Counted from the first letter of the stretch, positions 8,098 through 17,233 are shown. The stretch: 64,000 nt of DNA from Bacteroidota bacterium (GCA_021845665.1 JAJZVO010000017.1:1-64000); one strand, 5' to 3'. Notes: generated by a model from the sequence alone, not told the origin. Program-made: numbers and translations.

Positions 8098-9855
8098 ATG
8101 AGTAATTTTACAAAATTCCCTTACATAGAAGTAGGCGGGGACTACACCGGCGTGACCGGATGGGAAAAGATTTCAGAGAAGATATTAGAAAGCGTCTCGA
8201 GATCTGCCGGGAATAAAAATATCGTCGTCGTCGAATATTACCAGGGTGTCCTCGAAGAAGATACAACGGCGAAGCTGGTCTCCATGCTCAATCCGACACT
8301 GGTAATTCTTTCGAAGAGTTGCATGTTGCCTGAGGAGAGAATAAGGGAGATCGTTCATCCCGACGTTACTGACGACAGGATATTCGGTCGCATGACGACG
8401 CTGGAGATAGAAGATTATTTCGACGACGCCAAAGTGAATGAGGCTCGCGGCAAGATACGCTCAGTCGTAAACGGATTGGTGCTCGTCATCGGCACAGGTG
8501 CCTCGTATGTCGCCAAGAGTTTTGGCCTCCTTGTCTATGCCGACATGGCGAGGTGGGAAATCCAGCTACGCATGCGGCAGCATCTCGTCGATAATATCGG
8601 CGTGAATAACCGCGGCATCGATGACTGGTCGCTTCTCTACAAGCAGGGATACTTCGTCGACTGGAGAGTCTGCGACCGTCTCAAGAAAAAGCTGATGGAG
8701 AAGTGTGATTATGTCCTTGATACTAACGACAGGAATAATCCGAAAATGGTTGACGGGAAAGCGGTACTTGTTGGCCTCGCTCAAACGCTCACACGTCCAT
8801 TCAGCGTCGTTCCTTTCTTCGACCCGGGTCCATGGGGGGGCCAATGGATGAAGGAACATTTGGGGCTCGATCCCGCCGTCGACAATTACGCCTGGTGCTT
8901 CAACTGCGTCCCCGAAGAGAACAGCCTTTTTCTCAAATTCGGCGAAACGATCATGGAGATACCGTCGATAGACCTGGTGTTCTACGATCCCAGGAAACTG
9001 CTCGGAGAAGATATCTTCAGCCGTTTCGGCGAAGAATTTCCGATTCGATTCGACTACCTCGACACATTCGACGGCGGCAACCTCAGCCTGCAGGTACATC
9101 CCTTGACCGAATACATCCGCGAGAAATTCGGCGTAAGCTATACTCAAGATGAGAGTTATTACATGATGGATGCGAAGGACGGTGCTGTCGTCTATCTGGG
9201 ATTGAAAGAGGGCGTGAATCCTTCGATCATGATAAATGAGCTCGAAGATGCACAGGAGAAGGGAACGCACTTCGATGCCGACAAGCATGTCGAGAAATGG
9301 CCCGTGAAAAAGCACGACCATTTCCTGATACCTGCGGGCACTGTCCACTGTTCAGGAAGGAACAGCATGGTGCTCGAGATAAGCGCGACGCCCTACATCT
9401 TCACTTTCAAACTCTGGGATTGGGGAAGGCTCGGACTCGATGGTAGACCGCGCCCCATCAACATCGAACACGGCAAGAATGTTATACAATGGAACCGAAC
9501 CACTTCATGGACGCGGGGAAACCTGGTGAATCGCATAGAAACTGTCGCCACCGGGGACGGATGGAGAGAGGAACGAACGGGCCTCCACGACTTCGAGTTC
9601 ATCGAGACGCGCCGTCACTGGTTTTCGAAAACTGTTTTGCATAGTACCGGTGGAACCGTGAACGTCCTGAATCTCGTCGAAGGAGACGAAGCCATAGTGG
9701 AAAGTCCAGGTGGTACCTTCACCCCGTTCATAGTTCATTACGCAGAAACCTTCATCGTTCCTGCCGCGGTTGGAGAGTACACAGTTCGTCCATATGGGGA
9801 GAGTGAAGGGAAGGAATGCGCGACGATTAAGGCTTACGTTCGCAGGAAATCTTAA
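8098..9855 (+). CDS. Mannose-6-phosphate isomerase domain fused to an N-terminal degenerate P-loop-like domain
   Basis: A 585-residue two-part protein. The C-terminal half is a class I PMI: LSLQVHPLTEYIREKFG supplies the Gln/His metal ligands, DESYYMMDAKDGAVVYLGL the Glu and HFLIPAGTVHCSG the last His. The N-terminal 250 residues look like a nucleotide-kinase fold in decay: VLVIGTGASYVAKSFG sits where a Walker A loop would be but has no GxxGxGK[ST]. Fused proteins of this length are known among PMI relatives, but I do not know a proven role for the N-terminal part. The next gene is a sugar porter 31 bp downstream, so it probably acts on an imported, phosphorylated hexose. PMI identity is firm; substrate is not. 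Confidence 0.8.
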   Translation: MSNFTKFPYIEVGGDYTGVTGWEKISEKILESVSRSAGNKNIVVVEYYQGVLEEDTTAKLVSMLNPTLVILSKSCMLPEERIREIVHPDVTDDRIFGRMTTLEIEDYFDDAKVNEARGKIRSVVNGLVLVIGTGASYVAKSFGLLVYADMARWEIQLRMRQHLVDNIGVNNRGIDDWSLLYKQGYFVDWRVCDRLKKKLMEKCDYVLDTNDRNNPKMVDGKAVLVGLAQTLTRPFSVVPFFDPGPWGGQWMKEHLGLDPAVDNYAWCFNCVPEENSLFLKFGETIMEIPSIDLVFYDPRKLLGEDIFSRFGEEFPIRFDYLDTFDGGNLSLQVHPLTEYIREKFGVSYTQDESYYMMDAKDGAVVYLGLKEGVNPSIMINELEDAQEKGTHFDADKHVEKWPVKKHDHFLIPAGTVHCSGRNSMVLEISATPYIFTFKLWDWGRLGLDGRPRPINIEHGKNVIQWNRTTSWTRGNLVNRIETVATGDGWREERTGLHDFEFIETRRHWFSKTVLHSTGGTVNVLNLVEGDEAIVESPGGTFTPFIVHYAETFIVPAAVGEYTVRPYGESEGKECATIKAYVRRKS

Positions 9856-9886
9856 CGTGTAACCAAACTTAGTTAGAGGGAGAACG

Positions 9887-11230
9887 ATGGAGGAAAAGAC
9901 AAGTACATTCTTGATTATAGCATCGACGGTCGCCGCGCTCGGAGGATTGCTGTTCGGGTTCGACACTGCCGTCATCTCAGGGACCACGCCGTTCATACAG
10001 CCTTTCTTTCATCTGAGCGATGTCGGACTCGGCTGGACTGTGAGCAGCCTTCTCATCGGCTGTATCATCGGCGTAACGCTGTCGGGCCGGCCCGGGGATC
10101 TCTTCGGAAGAAGAAATACACTGAGAGCCGCCGCGCTCGTATTCTTTGTATCTGCCGTTGGCTCATCCCTGGCGGCCAGGCTCTGGGTGTTTATCGTGTT
10201 CAGGTTTTTCGGCGGAATCGCGGTGGGCACCGCTTCAATGCTCTCGCCGATGTATATCTCTGAAATCTCGCCGGGAGCCAGGAGGGGCGCGCTTGTATCT
10301 CTCAATCAACTCGCGATCGTGATAGGGATCCTGATAGCTTTTTTCTCGAACTACCTGCTCGTCGGTGTGGGCCCGGACAACTGGCGTTGGATGCTGGCGG
10401 TTATGGGACTCCCCGCGCTGTTTTTCTTCATTTCACTACTCTTCGTCCCCGAAAGTCCGAGATGGCTAGTGCAAAAGGGAAAAACCGAAGAGGCGTTCGG
10501 GATCTTAAGCAGGATCAACGGCAGCGAGAAGGCATCAACAGAGCTGCGTGATATCGAGTCAAGTGTGCACAACGAAGAGCGGGGGACTTACCGTGAGGTG
10601 TTCTCGAAGGAGCTGCGGCCCCTTTTGATGATCGGCGTGCTGCTGGCTATCTTCCAGCAAATGACGGGAATTAATTCGATAATGTACTATGCGCCGATAA
10701 TCTTTCAGAAGATTGGCAACGGCACGAGCTCGGCGCTGATGCAGACGATAGCAGTCGGTGCGGTTAACCTGACGTTCACTATCGTGTCGCTTAAACTCAT
10801 AGACAGGTGGGGACGAAAGCCGCTTCTTATCGTCGGCGCGATCGGAATGGTCGTTTCTCTCGCCGTCATCGCAATCGCTTTCTTCACGCACCATTTCGAA
10901 GGTTACCTGATTCTCGTCTTCATCCTCATCTTCATCGCCTCCTTCGCCGTCTCGATCGGCCCGGTCGCGTGGGTGGTCATCGCTGAAATATTCCCGAACA
11001 AGCTGCGAAGCAAAGCGATGTCCGTCGCGATCGTCACGCTTTGGACATTTACATTTCTCGTATCGCTCACCTTCCCTGTCATACTTGACAGGCTCGGGGG
11101 AGGAGCGGCGTTCGCGATATTCGGAGTAATGTGTCTGCTGCTCCTCTTTTACGTCATCTTCAGGCTTCCCGAAACAAAAGGAAAGAGCCTCGAGGAGCTC
11201 GAGAGAATACTCGTCTCCAAACGAGGCTAA
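9887..11230 (+). CDS. Sugar porter, MFS (XylE/GalP type)
   Basis: A 447-residue, 12-helix inner-membrane proton-coupled sugar importer. The family signatures are all visible: GGLLFGFDTAVISGT in helix 1, GRPGDLFGRRNTL and the RFFGGIAVG/SPMYISEISPGARRG segment, PESPRWLVQKGK before the central loop, QQMTGINSIMYYAP in helix 7, DRWGRKPLLIVG, and PETKGKSLEELERIL at the C-terminus. It follows the PMI fusion gene closely with its own GAGGGA ribosome binding site, so the pair probably imports and isomerises one sugar. Xylose, galactose, glucose or mannose are all possible given the upstream alpha-xylosidase, alpha-galactosidase and PMI. Confidence 0.93.
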   Translation: MEEKTSTFLIIASTVAALGGLLFGFDTAVISGTTPFIQPFFHLSDVGLGWTVSSLLIGCIIGVTLSGRPGDLFGRRNTLRAAALVFFVSAVGSSLAARLWVFIVFRFFGGIAVGTASMLSPMYISEISPGARRGALVSLNQLAIVIGILIAFFSNYLLVGVGPDNWRWMLAVMGLPALFFFISLLFVPESPRWLVQKGKTEEAFGILSRINGSEKASTELRDIESSVHNEERGTYREVFSKELRPLLMIGVLLAIFQQMTGINSIMYYAPIIFQKIGNGTSSALMQTIAVGAVNLTFTIVSLKLIDRWGRKPLLIVGAIGMVVSLAVIAIAFFTHHFEGYLILVFILIFIASFAVSIGPVAWVVIAEIFPNKLRSKAMSVAIVTLWTFTFLVSLTFPVILDRLGGGAAFAIFGVMCLLLLFYVIFRLPETKGKSLEELERILVSKRG

Positions 11231-11298
11231 GAGATAGTATGCGGGTCACAAGGAAGATGTGGATTACCTCGGATCGTCAGGTGGATCCTTAGCCCGAG

Positions 11299-11748
11299 CT
11301 ATCGGATTCTGACTTTCACGACACACTTGTGGAGTGGCCCGTCCGATATCATCGGCGCGTGCGCGTCACCCGGGAAAAATATGGCGAACATTGCCGGGCT
11401 AAGCACGAGATATGTCTGCGGTTGATCTGAGAAAAACTCAATGTCCCTTTCATCGTTGTATGTGGTCTGAGCTGTCCTGCAGTCCCCTCGCGATTTCCAT
11501 CCGGTCCGCTCGTTTCCGTCTATGAGGAACTGAATATCGATGTAGCTTCGATGCGCTTCGAGCAGCGCGTCCTCCCTCAATTTCCCGGCTCCTTTCTGGA
11601 TAAGCGCGTAAACATTGTCGCCTTCTATCTGATGTTTGCCGGTGTTGAGTGAATCCAGATCATCCCGCCGGAGGAACCCAAAGGCCTTCTTGAACCCGGT
11701 GTGAAGTACGAAGTATGTTTCGGCGTTGGAAAGCGTGTCGAGAATCAT
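11299..11748 (-). CDS. YhcH/YjgK/YiaL family protein
   Basis: A 149-residue small beta-barrel protein of the YhcH/YjgK/YiaL (DUF386) group, which includes the EbgC subunit and proteins found in sialic-acid and sugar-catabolic operons, where it is thought to act on sugar anomers or acids. Recognisable parts are the MILDTLSNAETYF start, HQIEGDNVYALIQKG, AHRSYIDIQFLIDGNE and the metal-binding style end FFPGDAHAPMISDG-HKCVVKV. It is transcribed away from the Gfo/Idh gene, sharing a 176-bp divergent spacer with an inverted repeat, and converges on the sugar porter. Family assignment is firm; the sugar it serves is unknown. Confidence 0.88.
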   Translation of the reverse strand: MILDTLSNAETYFVLHTGFKKAFGFLRRDDLDSLNTGKHQIEGDNVYALIQKGAGKLREDALLEAHRSYIDIQFLIDGNERTGWKSRGDCRTAQTTYNDERDIEFFSDQPQTYLVLSPAMFAIFFPGDAHAPMISDGPLHKCVVKVRIR

Positions 11749-11838
11749 GGTCTCACTCCCCTACTTTGAAGTATCGCGGTCTTCTGGTGGTTCATTTGTC
11801 ATATGTGTTTCAACTAATTGAAATATAAGTTACATAAT

Positions 11839-11866
11839 GGGCTCGTTAATGAGAATCGACGAGCCC
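11839..11866. repeat. 8-bp inverted repeat between divergent genes
   Basis: GGGCTCGT at 11839-11846 and ACGAGCCC at 11859-11866 surround a 12-nt loop. Its position between the divergent YhcH-type and Gfo/Idh genes suits an operator; no T-run follows on either strand, so it is a poor terminator. Confidence 0.45.
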
Positions 11867-11924
11867 CGGCTGTTTGTACCGGAATTAATTTGCTAAATTA
11901 CTATAGCAGATAAGGAAACAACCG

Positions 11925-12917
11925 ATGAAAATAAAACTGGGTATCATAGGAACGGGAATCGCCGCGAAGGAGCTTCATCTGCCTGCGCTGGTGAGTCTGC
12001 AAGATAAATTCGAAATCACTTGTGTCTGCAACCATACTGAGCCGAAGGCCAGGCAATTTGCTGCGATGGTCGGTAACGTACCGTATTTCCTCGATCATAG
12101 AGAGCTTCTCGCGAGAGAGGATGTGGATGCGGTCGATATCATACTTCCTATTAAGCTGAACTGCCAGGTTGTGCTCGATTCTTTAGAGGCTGGAAAGCAT
12201 GTGATAGTCGAAAAACCGATCGCATCTAATCTCGACGAGGCCGCATTCATGGCGACGTTCCCTGAAAGATTCGATAGAGTCATGATGGTAGCAGAGAATT
12301 ACCGGTACAATCCCGTTTTCAAGAGGGTGAAAAAACTGATTTCCGGCGGGAAGATCGGCGAACCGTACTCCGTCTTCTGGGATCAGCTGACGTTGACGGA
12401 TGAATCTAACAAATTTGCGAAGACCCAGTGGCGGATCGATCACCAATACCCGGGCGGATTCGTAATGGATGCCGGCATACACAACATTGCGGTCATGCGT
12501 GATTTGTTCGGCGAGATGAAATCGGGCATCGCATACAATCGGAGCGCAAATCCATCCATCGGGAGAATGGACTCGATGTCGCTGCAAGTTGTGTTCGAGA
12601 GCGGCGTGAACGGCTCTCTCGATATTTATTTCAGTGCGCGGGGAATGAACAAGAACGAGTTGACGATACTCGGCAGCAAAGGAGCGATCGTCGTTCAGGG
12701 AAATGTGCTGAATGTGAAGTGCGTGGAGAATGAAGAAAGCCGTGAAGTCATCGAGACCGACCGGGGGTACAGAGGGCAGTTCGAAGATTTTTACGAGTCG
12801 ATAGTAAATCATAAGAATCCTTTGAGCAATTTTCAGGAGGCTTTCAAGGATTTCAAGACGATGGTACTGGCTCTTGATTCCGCCATGAAATGGGAAGAAC
12901 TTAAGTTTGCGGACTGA
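11925..12917 (+). CDS. Gfo/Idh/MocA family oxidoreductase
   Basis: A 330-residue NAD(P)-dependent sugar or inositol dehydrogenase. The Rossmann domain opens with LGIIGTGIAAKELHLPAL, and the diagnostic catalytic motif VIVEKPIASNLDEAA is present around residue 93-107. The C-terminal sheet domain includes the GGFVMDAGIHNIAVMRDLFG segment with its conserved Asp and His. AAGGA precedes the ATG. It is followed by a small secreted protein and a class II aldolase, so a sugar-acid or deoxysugar pathway is plausible, but the substrate cannot be read from sequence. Confidence 0.88.
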   Translation: MKIKLGIIGTGIAAKELHLPALVSLQDKFEITCVCNHTEPKARQFAAMVGNVPYFLDHRELLAREDVDAVDIILPIKLNCQVVLDSLEAGKHVIVEKPIASNLDEAAFMATFPERFDRVMMVAENYRYNPVFKRVKKLISGGKIGEPYSVFWDQLTLTDESNKFAKTQWRIDHQYPGGFVMDAGIHNIAVMRDLFGEMKSGIAYNRSANPSIGRMDSMSLQVVFESGVNGSLDIYFSARGMNKNELTILGSKGAIVVQGNVLNVKCVENEESREVIETDRGYRGQFEDFYESIVNHKNPLSNFQEAFKDFKTMVLALDSAMKWEELKFAD

Positions 12918-12967
12918 ATGTGAACCGTAATTTCAAAAAGAGAAATAAACAACCCGGAGAAAGAACA

Positions 12968-13459
12968 ATGTTTTTCGCAAAGAAGCCCGTTACGCTATGT
13001 TCAATCGTTTTGGTTTTGAGCGCTCTGAACTTCGGAGTCGCGTCGGCCCAGGAGCCTCAGATCGGGGCGCAGAACGGCCTGACATGGAACGGGCTCAATG
13101 TCGGGACTCATGCCGAAACTGTTACGCGCAAGACCTTTTACGTCGATGGCCTTTACAACATGAGCGTCTTTTGGGCGCAGCACGCCGACCTCAAAGAGAA
13201 TTCGGTAAATTACAACGATGCTTTCATAGGAATGAATGTCGGCCAGATACGCAACGGTCTCGATTCGTTTTACGTTGACACGAGGAATCTATATGTTCCG
13301 ATTATCGACGCGATCCTCATCGTCAGGCTCCAAAGTGCGGGGATCAGACAATCTAAGGTGAAGCAGGTCGTCAGGGAATTCCGTGCGGCGACGATCAACG
13401 GAATCGATCCGGAAGAGGAAAACAAGATCTGGAAGGCAGCGCTTCCATTATTGGAGTGA
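12968..13459 (+). CDS. Secreted protein of unknown function
   Basis: I do not recognise this family. The 163-residue product begins with a signal peptide (MFFAKKPVTLCSIVLVLSAL then FGVASAQ) and continues as a small soluble domain with YNDAFIGMNVGQIRNGLDS and a helical C-terminal half. No lipobox, transmembrane helix or catalytic motif is evident. ATG 12968 is preferred to an upstream GTG at 12920 because GGAG lies 8 nt before it and the signal peptide begins there. It sits between a sugar dehydrogenase and an aldolase and is probably co-transcribed with both, the aldolase starting 15 bp after its stop. Confidence 0.7.
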   Translation: MFFAKKPVTLCSIVLVLSALNFGVASAQEPQIGAQNGLTWNGLNVGTHAETVTRKTFYVDGLYNMSVFWAQHADLKENSVNYNDAFIGMNVGQIRNGLDSFYVDTRNLYVPIIDAILIVRLQSAGIRQSKVKQVVREFRAATINGIDPEEENKIWKAALPLLE

Positions 13460-13474
13460 AAGGGAGACAAATCA

Positions 13475-14152
13475 ATGGCTGAAGCGGAAATCGAAATTCT
13501 AAAAGAGTCACTTCTGGCGACCTGCCGCAAATTGTCGGAACATGATTTCGTGGCGGCAACCGACGGGAACGTCAGCCTGAGGCTGGCCGACGGAAGGATT
13601 CTCGTTACACCGAGTGCCAGGAATAAGGCCGATGTCGAACTCGAAGAACTTATCATAGTCGGGATGGACGGCAGCGTGCTCGAAGGAATAGGGAGACCTT
13701 CGACGGAGTTTGCCATGCACAGCTTCATTTACGGTGTGCGGCCCGATGTGAGGGCGGTCGTTCATGCGCATCCGCCGTTCGCGACATCCTTTGCAGCGGC
13801 AAGGATCCCGCTTGCAAATCTCGTCTTTCCCGAAGTGATAGTGACATTGGGAAAGATCCCGCTCGCCGATTACGCGACTCCATCAACACCGGAAGTCGTG
13901 GCATCGATTGAACCGCTCGTCAAAGAGTACGATGCGATTATGCTTGCCAATCACGGCGTGGTCACGTGCGGCTCGTCCCTCGACGACGCATATAACAAGA
14001 TGGAGAAAGTGGAGCATACTGCGAAGATCGCCTTTCTCGTCAATCAACTCGGCGGTCCGAAGGAACTGACGCGTCAGCAGATCGAGCGGCTGGCTTCAGT
14101 CAGCGAGAGAAGTTACGGGAAAAGGATTGATATCGACCGGCTGTTCGGATGA
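13475..14152 (+). CDS. Class II aldolase/adducin family (fuculose/ribulose-phosphate aldolase-like)
   Basis: A 225-residue zinc-dependent class II aldolase of the L-fuculose-1-phosphate aldolase / L-ribulose-5-phosphate 4-epimerase family. The fold is shown by DGNVSLRLADGRILVTPS, the catalytic GRPSTEFAMHSFIYG with its Glu, the zinc pair in VVHAHPPFATSFA and the third His in IMLANHGVVTCG. It would cleave a phosphorylated deoxysugar to DHAP plus an aldehyde; the reductase at the start of the window could reduce such an aldehyde, but that link is speculative. A GGGAGA ribosome site precedes the ATG and a strong terminator follows, so it ends the carbohydrate unit. Confidence 0.88.
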   Translation: MAEAEIEILKESLLATCRKLSEHDFVAATDGNVSLRLADGRILVTPSARNKADVELEELIIVGMDGSVLEGIGRPSTEFAMHSFIYGVRPDVRAVVHAHPPFATSFAAARIPLANLVFPEVIVTLGKIPLADYATPSTPEVVASIEPLVKEYDAIMLANHGVVTCGSSLDDAYNKMEKVEHTAKIAFLVNQLGGPKELTRQQIERLASVSERSYGKRIDIDRLFG

Positions 14153-14178
14153 GAAGATTGGCCTGACCAGATTGTTGT

Positions 14179-14210
14179 AAGGCCGCCCGGCTGAAGGCGG
14201 CCTTTGTTTT
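14179..14210 (+). terminator. Rho-independent terminator after the aldolase gene
   Basis: AAGGCCGCC at 14179-14187 pairs perfectly with GGCGGCCTT at 14196-14204 around an 8-nt loop, followed by TTTGTTTT. It lies 27 bp after the aldolase stop. Confidence 0.85.
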
Positions 14211-14382
14211 ATCCGCGTAGTTCAGCTAATTCATAAATAAGTTGTTATGAGTTCTCTTGCCGGCGGTTGAAGTACAGCATGGCAAATTCAGGCGGTCCGG
14301 TTTCACCCCTTTTTCCCTGTCCGCAATTGATATTTTGTTCACGATGACATAAACTGAATCAAAGTCAGTCGGACCTCATGAG

Positions 14383-15321
14383 ATGAAGAAGAAGTTTACC
14401 CCGCCTCGGGACATAACCATCGGAATCCTCGGTAATCCGTCGAGGTTGTCCACTTGCGAGACTGCATTTGAGCTCATCAAGATTCTCGATGAAAGGGGAA
14501 TACGGTATACGGTGCAGAACGATATCGCGAGGCAAATGAAGGTGAAGTGCGGTTACGACCCGGGCGAAAAGTCGCGCCCGCGCGCGGAAGTACCTGCGCA
14601 GGCGGATGTTGTCGTTTCCCTGGGCGGAGACGGTACAATTCTGCAGACGGCTGCCACCATCGGTGCCTCGGGAAAGCCAATTCTCGGGGTCAACCTAGGG
14701 AAGCTTGGATTTCTCGCCGAACTCAACCTGGACGAACTGCGAAACAGCATCGAGGAGCTTTTCGACGGGAAGTTCAACCTCGAGGAACGTACGGTTCTCG
14801 AAGCGAGCTTCGTCGAGAACGGCAAGCCCGTAAAAATATACGGTCTTAACGACATCGTGATAGACAAAGCCGGATCCTCGCGCATGATCGATCTCGAGGC
14901 TTATGTCGATTCGGAATATCTTCTCACTTACAGAGGGGACGGAATTGTCTTAAGCACTCCTACCGGATCTACCGGTTATTGCCTTTCGACGGGTGGACCC
15001 ATCGTGTCGCCGGAGAGCCGGGTTATCGCTGTCAGCCCGATATGCCCCCACACACTATCAGCCCGGCCTGTCATTGTCCCGGACACCTGCCGGATCAGGG
15101 TCGCCGCTCATTCCACTTCCAAACATGTTGCGATTGTTGCCGACGGCCAGGCATCCAGGATCCTGCCCCAGCCGGTCGAGTTCGACATATCTCTCGCGCC
15201 GCACAAGATCATCCTCCTAAGAAAGAGCAGGAACGGCTTCTTCAACTTGCTTAGAACGAAACTCATGTGGGGACTTGATATCAGGTCTACAGATATTTAC
15301 ATAGGAGAGAGTCAAAAATGA
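14383..15321 (+). CDS. nadK: NAD kinase
   Basis: Phosphorylates NAD to NADP with ATP or polyphosphate in the cytoplasm. All core motifs are present in 312 residues: ADVVVSLGGDGTILQTA (the GGDGT loop), GVNLGKLGFLAEL, the ribose-binding GLNDIVIDKAG, and TPTGSTGYCLSTGGPIVSP. Length is normal for bacterial NadK. It heads a housekeeping run on the + strand; the last four bases overlap the next gene (ATGA), so the two are translationally coupled. The ATG at 14383 lacks a strong Shine-Dalgarno sequence. Confidence 0.94.
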   Translation: MKKKFTPPRDITIGILGNPSRLSTCETAFELIKILDERGIRYTVQNDIARQMKVKCGYDPGEKSRPRAEVPAQADVVVSLGGDGTILQTAATIGASGKPILGVNLGKLGFLAELNLDELRNSIEELFDGKFNLEERTVLEASFVENGKPVKIYGLNDIVIDKAGSSRMIDLEAYVDSEYLLTYRGDGIVLSTPTGSTGYCLSTGGPIVSPESRVIAVSPICPHTLSARPVIVPDTCRIRVAAHSTSKHVAIVADGQASRILPQPVEFDISLAPHKIILLRKSRNGFFNLLRTKLMWGLDIRSTDIYIGESQK

Positions 15322-15812
15322 AATTGGTCCTGTCGTTGATAGCCGCCGCCTTGATTGTCCCTTATGCATCTGCGCAAATCACTGCGCACGGTCCGGCTGC
15401 GCAGGAGAATATTTTGATCGGTCCGGTAAACCGGGCGTCGATAGACAGTACGGCCTGGTACCAGAGTAACAGCCAGCTTTATACCCCTACGCAGGAAGTG
15501 ATAAGAAGAATCGATTCCCTGGCTGCCGGCGATTCGGTGCTGGTCGTGTTCGGCTCCTGGTGTCCGGACAGTCACATTTGGGTGCCGATCTTCATGAACA
15601 TCGTCGACAGCACACGACTCGGAAATAGAATACAATTTCTCGCCGTCCCGCGCTCGTCCGGTGGACAACAAAAACTTACACCCGGGTTGAACATCGAGAA
15701 GGTGCCTACTTTTATTTTTTATCACGACGGGAAAGAACTGGGTAGGATTGTCGAAACACCGCACGGGGATTTCGGAGAGGATATCATCGACATCCTGGAG
15801 AACGGAAAGTAG
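15318..15812 (+). CDS. Exported thioredoxin-fold protein with a single active-site cysteine
   Basis: A 164-residue thioredoxin-like protein with a signal peptide (MKLVLSLIAAALIVPYASAQ), so it works in the periplasm or at the cell surface. VLVVFGSWCPDSH is the thioredoxin active-site strand and helix, and KVPTFIFYHDGKELGRIVE is the cis-Pro region. Only the first cysteine of the CxxC pair is present (WCPDS), so it is unlikely to be a classical dithiol oxidoreductase; a monothiol reductase or a structural role is possible. Start overlaps the NAD kinase stop by four bases. Confidence 0.75.
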   Translation: MKLVLSLIAAALIVPYASAQITAHGPAAQENILIGPVNRASIDSTAWYQSNSQLYTPTQEVIRRIDSLAAGDSVLVVFGSWCPDSHIWVPIFMNIVDSTRLGNRIQFLAVPRSSGGQQKLTPGLNIEKVPTFIFYHDGKELGRIVETPHGDFGEDIIDILENGK

Positions 15813-15876
15813 ACCGGGCAGGTGACTTCGCTTATTCCGGAAATCCGTTTGTAATTCATTTAGACTCTGCATCGAT

Positions 15877-16779
15877 ATGCCGTCACAAGAAAAAGTCTGG
15901 ACCGTAATAGACATAATAAAATGGGGTACCGGATACCTTAGCGAAAAAGGATTTGACGAGGCGAGGCTGACCGTGGAACTCCTTCTTTCGGAGACGCTTG
16001 GCCTGAAGAGATTCGACCTATACGTCAAACACGACCAGCCCCTAAGGAGAGAGGATCTCGATAAATTCAAGGTGCTTCTGAAACGGCGCCTCTCGCACGA
16101 ACCCGTTCAATACATCATCGGCAAGACGAATTTCTATTCAATCGATTTGAAGATTGACAGCCGCGCACTTATCCCCCGGCCGGAGACTGAGGTCCTTGCC
16201 GAGACAGTCATCGAACATTGCAGGACATATCTTTCTCAGCGGGAGATCGTCAGGGTAATCGATGTCGGTACAGGGTCTGGCTGCCTGGCGATTGCCATAG
16301 CAAGATTTGTGAAGAATTCTTCGGTCACCGCCGTAGACAGGAGCGATTTCGCACTCGACCTGGCGAGGGAGAACGCTGCTGCGACCGGAACGACCGGCAG
16401 AATTGAGTTTGTCCGCGCGGATTTTCTGGAGCTCGGTAAGAACGTGTTCAATGAAAGCTTCGACATACTGATCTCCAATCCTCCGTATATCGCCAGGAGC
16501 GAACTGGAGACACTGTCCGAAGATATCAGGCAATTCGAGCCGGTCGAGGCGCTGAGCGACGGCCGCGACGGCATGACTTTCTTCAGAAAGATTTCTGAAT
16601 CAGCCCACGTATTTCTCCGCGATGGAGGATGGGTGTTCGTGGAAACGGGCTTCGGCCAGGCGCAGAAAGTGCGCGCGATATTCGCCGATCACGGCGGCAC
16701 CGAACTTCTGGTGAAGAAGGACCTTTCAAATATAGAGAGGATCGTGCGAGCGAGGTTCTTTTCAAAAGGGTCTGCCTGA
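15877..16779 (+). CDS. prmC: Release factor glutamine N5-methyltransferase
   Basis: Methylates the Gln of the GGQ motif in release factors RF1/RF2, improving termination. The 300-residue protein has the PrmC N-terminal helical domain followed by a class I methyltransferase: VIDVGTGSGCLAIAIARF is the SAM loop and ILISNPPYIARSELETL contains the diagnostic NPPY catalytic motif. The C-terminal EALSDGRDGMTFFRKI also matches. It is followed four bases later by dtd, another translation-quality gene, so these are probably co-transcribed. Confidence 0.94.
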   Translation: MPSQEKVWTVIDIIKWGTGYLSEKGFDEARLTVELLLSETLGLKRFDLYVKHDQPLRREDLDKFKVLLKRRLSHEPVQYIIGKTNFYSIDLKIDSRALIPRPETEVLAETVIEHCRTYLSQREIVRVIDVGTGSGCLAIAIARFVKNSSVTAVDRSDFALDLARENAAATGTTGRIEFVRADFLELGKNVFNESFDILISNPPYIARSELETLSEDIRQFEPVEALSDGRDGMTFFRKISESAHVFLRDGGWVFVETGFGQAQKVRAIFADHGGTELLVKKDLSNIERIVRARFFSKGSA

Positions 16780-16782
16780 AGC

Positions 16783-17232
16783 ATGAAAGTCGTCGTCCAG
16801 CGGGTTAAACGAAGTGCGGTCTCCGTGGCCGGTGACATCAAAAGCAGTATAGGCAAGGGACTGCTGGTACTGCTCGGAGTTCATGCTGAGGATGCTGAAA
16901 AAGATGCCGAGTTCTTGGCCGATAAGTGCGCCGGACTCAGGATCTTCGATGACGGCGAAGGAAAAATGAATCTGTCGGTGAAAGATGTAGAGGGGGCCAT
17001 CATGGTTGTATCTCAATTCACATTGTATGGCGATGCCCGGAAAGGAAACCGCCCGAACTTCATGGACGCGGCCAGGCCGGAGCTGGCTGAACGACTCTAC
17101 GCGCATTTCGTCGGCAGACTTGAATCGAACATTGGCAAGGGAAAAATTGCGACCGGAATCTTCCGTGAAATGATGGATGTCGAGCTGGTCAACGATGGCC
17201 CAGTGACGATAATTATCGATACGAGGCAGTAG
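16783..17232 (+). CDS. dtd: D-aminoacyl-tRNA deacylase
   Basis: Removes D-amino acids (and glycine mischarged on tRNA-Ala) from tRNA. The 149-residue length is standard, the N-terminus MKVVVQRVKRSAVSV is typical, and both catalytic-site signatures appear: MVVSQFTLYGDARKGNRPNF and the C-terminal ATGIFREMMDVELVNDGPVT, where the usual Gly-cis-Pro dipeptide motif is retained as DGPVT. Translation is probably coupled to prmC, which ends 3 bp upstream. Confidence 0.94.
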   Translation: MKVVVQRVKRSAVSVAGDIKSSIGKGLLVLLGVHAEDAEKDAEFLADKCAGLRIFDDGEGKMNLSVKDVEGAIMVVSQFTLYGDARKGNRPNFMDAARPELAERLYAHFVGRLESNIGKGKIATGIFREMMDVELVNDGPVTIIIDTRQ

Positions 17233-17233
17233 A

